Source: Competibacteraceae bacterium UBA3908
GTDB lineage: Bacteria; Pseudomonadota; Gammaproteobacteria; Competibacterales; Competibacteraceae
Reading direction: 5' to 3'
DNA: 6,987 nt
NCBI GenBank assembly: GCA_002391525.1
Contig: DGFE01000216.1
Location: forward strand, 15,772 to 22,758
In this document: piece by piece, positions 5,441 to 6,987 of the stretch
Numbering within the stretch: the stretch's first letter is position 1
Layout: each line of letters opens with the position of its first letter
Made by a program: the position numbers and the translations under genes
Notes under the pieces: generated by a model
Told to the model about the DNA's origin: nothing
Seen by the model: only the letters and a program-made list of their open reading frames with translations
The model's database searches: none

Positions 5441-6987
5441 GTGGCCCGCAAAACCCCCATCGAGCGCTATCGCAATCTCGGCATCATGGCTCACATCGAT
5501 GCCGGCAAGACCACGGTGACCGAGCGCATCCTGTTTTACACGGGCGTCTCTCACAAGCTGGGCGAGGTGCACGACGGCGCCGCCACCATGGATTGGATGG
5601 TGCAGGAGCAGGAACGCGGCATCACCATCACCTCCGCAGCGACCACCTGCTTCTGGGACGGCATGGCCGGCCAGTTCGACGAGCATCGCGTCAACATCAT
5701 CGACACCCCCGGCCACGTGGACTTCACTATCGAGGTCGAGCGTTCGCTGCGGGTACTGGACGGCGCCTGCGCGGTGTTCTGCGCGGTGGGCGGGGTCGAG
5801 CCGCAGTCCGAGACGGTCTGGCGGCAGGCCAACAAATACGGCGTGCCCCGGCTGGCGTTCGTCAACAAGATGGACCGCGCCGGCGCCGATTTCCTGCGGG
5901 TGGTAGGGCAAATCCAAAGTCGCCTGGGCGCCAACCCGGTGCCGATCCAGCTTCCCATCGGGGCCGAGGACAAATTCAGGGGCGTCGTCGATCTGGTCAG
6001 GATGCAGGCCATAGCCTGGGATGAAGACAGTCTCGGCATGAAGTTCGAGTACGTCGATATTCCCGCCGGCCTGCGGGCCGACTGCGAGACCTGGCGCGAG
6101 AAGATGGTCGAAGCCGCCGCCGAGGCTTCCGACGAGTTGATGGAAAAGTATCTGGAAGGCCAAACCCTCAGCGAGGACGAGATCTACGCCGGCTTGCGCG
6201 CCCGCACCCTCAAGGGCGAGATCGTGCCGGCGCTGTGCGGCTCCGCCTTCAAGAACAAGGGCGTGCAGGCGATGCTGGACGCGGTGGTCCGCTACCTGCC
6301 GTCGCCGGTGGACAAACCACCGGTCAAGGGCGTGCTGGACGATGCCGCCGAGAGCGAAGGCGAGCGGCTGGCCGACGACAACGCGCCGTTCGCGGCGCTG
6401 GCGTTCAAGATCGCCACCGACCCCTTCGTGGGCACCCTGACCTTCATCCGCTGCTACGCCGGCGTGGTCAATTCCGGCGACTCGGTCTACAACCCGGTCA
6501 AAAGACGGCGCGAACGCATCGGCCGGCTGGTGCAGATGCACGCCAACAGCCGCGAGGAGATCAAGGAAATTCGCGCCGGCGACATCGCCGCCTGCGTGGG
6601 CTTGAAGGACGTGACCACCGGCGACACCCTCTGCGATGCCGACCACGTCATCACCCTGGAGCGGATGGAGTTTCCCGAACCGGTGATCTCGGTGGCGGTC
6701 GAGCCGAAGACCAAGGCCGATCAGGAGAAGATGGGCATCGCGCTCAGCAAGCTGGCGCAGGAAGACCCCTCGTTCCGGGTGCACACCGACCAGGAATCGG
6801 GCCAGACCATCATCTCCGGCATGGGCGAACTGCACCTGGAAATCATCGTCGACCGGCTCAAGCGCGAGTTCAAGGTGGACGCCAACGTCGGCAAGCCGCG
6901 CGTCGCTTACCGCGAGACCATCCGTAAGCCGGTGGAGCAGGAAGGCAAGTTCGTGCGTCAGTCCGGCGGGCGCGGCCAGTACGGCCA
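5441..6987 (+). CDS. fusA: Translation elongation factor G (3' end beyond window)
   Basis: EF-G is the GTPase that drives tRNA and mRNA translocation and, with ribosome recycling factor, splits spent ribosomes. The frame starts at GTG 5441, 17 bases after the rpsG stop, and is open for 515 codons to the right edge. EF-G is normally about 700 residues, so roughly a quarter is missing. All GTPase motifs are intact: P-loop AHIDAGKTT (17-25), the switch I motif RGITITSAAT, DTPGH (88-92), NKMD (142-145) and SAF (268-270). These are followed by the beta-barrel domain II, domain III (SGMGELHLE) and the beginning of domain IV (QSGGRGQYGH). I see no frameshift or missing key residue. The operon order rpsL-rpsG-fusA suggests that tuf may follow, but this is outside the window. 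Confidence 0.99.
   Translation, partial: MARKTPIERYRNLGIMAHIDAGKTTVTERILFYTGVSHKLGEVHDGAATMDWMVQEQERGITITSAATTCFWDGMAGQFDEHRVNIIDTPGHVDFTIEVERSLRVLDGACAVFCAVGGVEPQSETVWRQANKYGVPRLAFVNKMDRAGADFLRVVGQIQSRLGANPVPIQLPIGAEDKFRGVVDLVRMQAIAWDEDSLGMKFEYVDIPAGLRADCETWREKMVEAAAEASDELMEKYLEGQTLSEDEIYAGLRARTLKGEIVPALCGSAFKNKGVQAMLDAVVRYLPSPVDKPPVKGVLDDAAESEGERLADDNAPFAALAFKIATDPFVGTLTFIRCYAGVVNSGDSVYNPVKRRRERIGRLVQMHANSREEIKEIRAGDIAACVGLKDVTTGDTLCDADHVITLERMEFPEPVISVAVEPKTKADQEKMGIALSKLAQEDPSFRVHTDQESGQTIISGMGELHLEIIVDRLKREFKVDANVGKPRVAYRETIRKPVEQEGKFVRQSGGRGQYG

Noticed and set aside
5411..6835. Minus-strand open frame of 474 codons opposite fusA
   Set aside because: It is antisense to an intact EF-G gene, with no recognisable domains and no clear ribosome binding site.

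Overview
The window looks like a chromosomal piece of a GC-rich gammaproteobacterium. The evidence is the S12-S7-EF-G (str) operon order with E. coli-like S12 and a short 156-residue S7, a clear sigma-70 promoter in front of rpsL, and a YejE-type peptide-transporter permease. I cannot name the genus. A purple-sulfur or Competibacter-like lineage would fit, but that is a guess.

Layout. Positions 1-3123 (minus strand) are one uninterrupted coding region. It encodes a large single-polypeptide restriction-modification enzyme whose C-terminus runs off the left edge. It combines an N-terminal PD-(D/E)XK-like nuclease domain, a gamma-class N6-adenine methyltransferase core and a C-terminal specificity region like that of Type ISP enzymes. 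Many open frames overlap it on both strands, but all of them are shadows. The gene carries an in-frame copy of a short palindromic element (about 2297-2340), and its specificity region has an AT-richer patch.

Positions 3124-3305 are a divergent intergenic region. It holds a good sigma-70-like promoter facing right and a weak candidate facing left. Positions 3306-4349 (plus strand) encode yejE, an inner-membrane permease of the microcin C/oligopeptide ABC transporter family, without visible yejA, yejB or yejF partners. Positions 4350-4544 hold the rpsL promoter and leader. They are followed by rpsL (4545-4919), rpsG (4953-5423) and the first three quarters of fusA (5441 to the right edge), all tightly spaced in one operon for the translation machinery.

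The most striking structural feature is that the rpsL promoter and early leader (4431-4496) are duplicated 1211 bases upstream (3220-3285, 57 of 66 bases identical), just in front of yejE. The yejE gene therefore sits between two direct repeats and appears to be driven by a copy of a ribosomal-protein promoter. The restriction gene and yejE occupy the place where rpoC usually stands in gammaproteobacteria, so this flank of the str operon has been rearranged. I saw no CRISPR array, tRNA, rRNA or complete insertion sequence.
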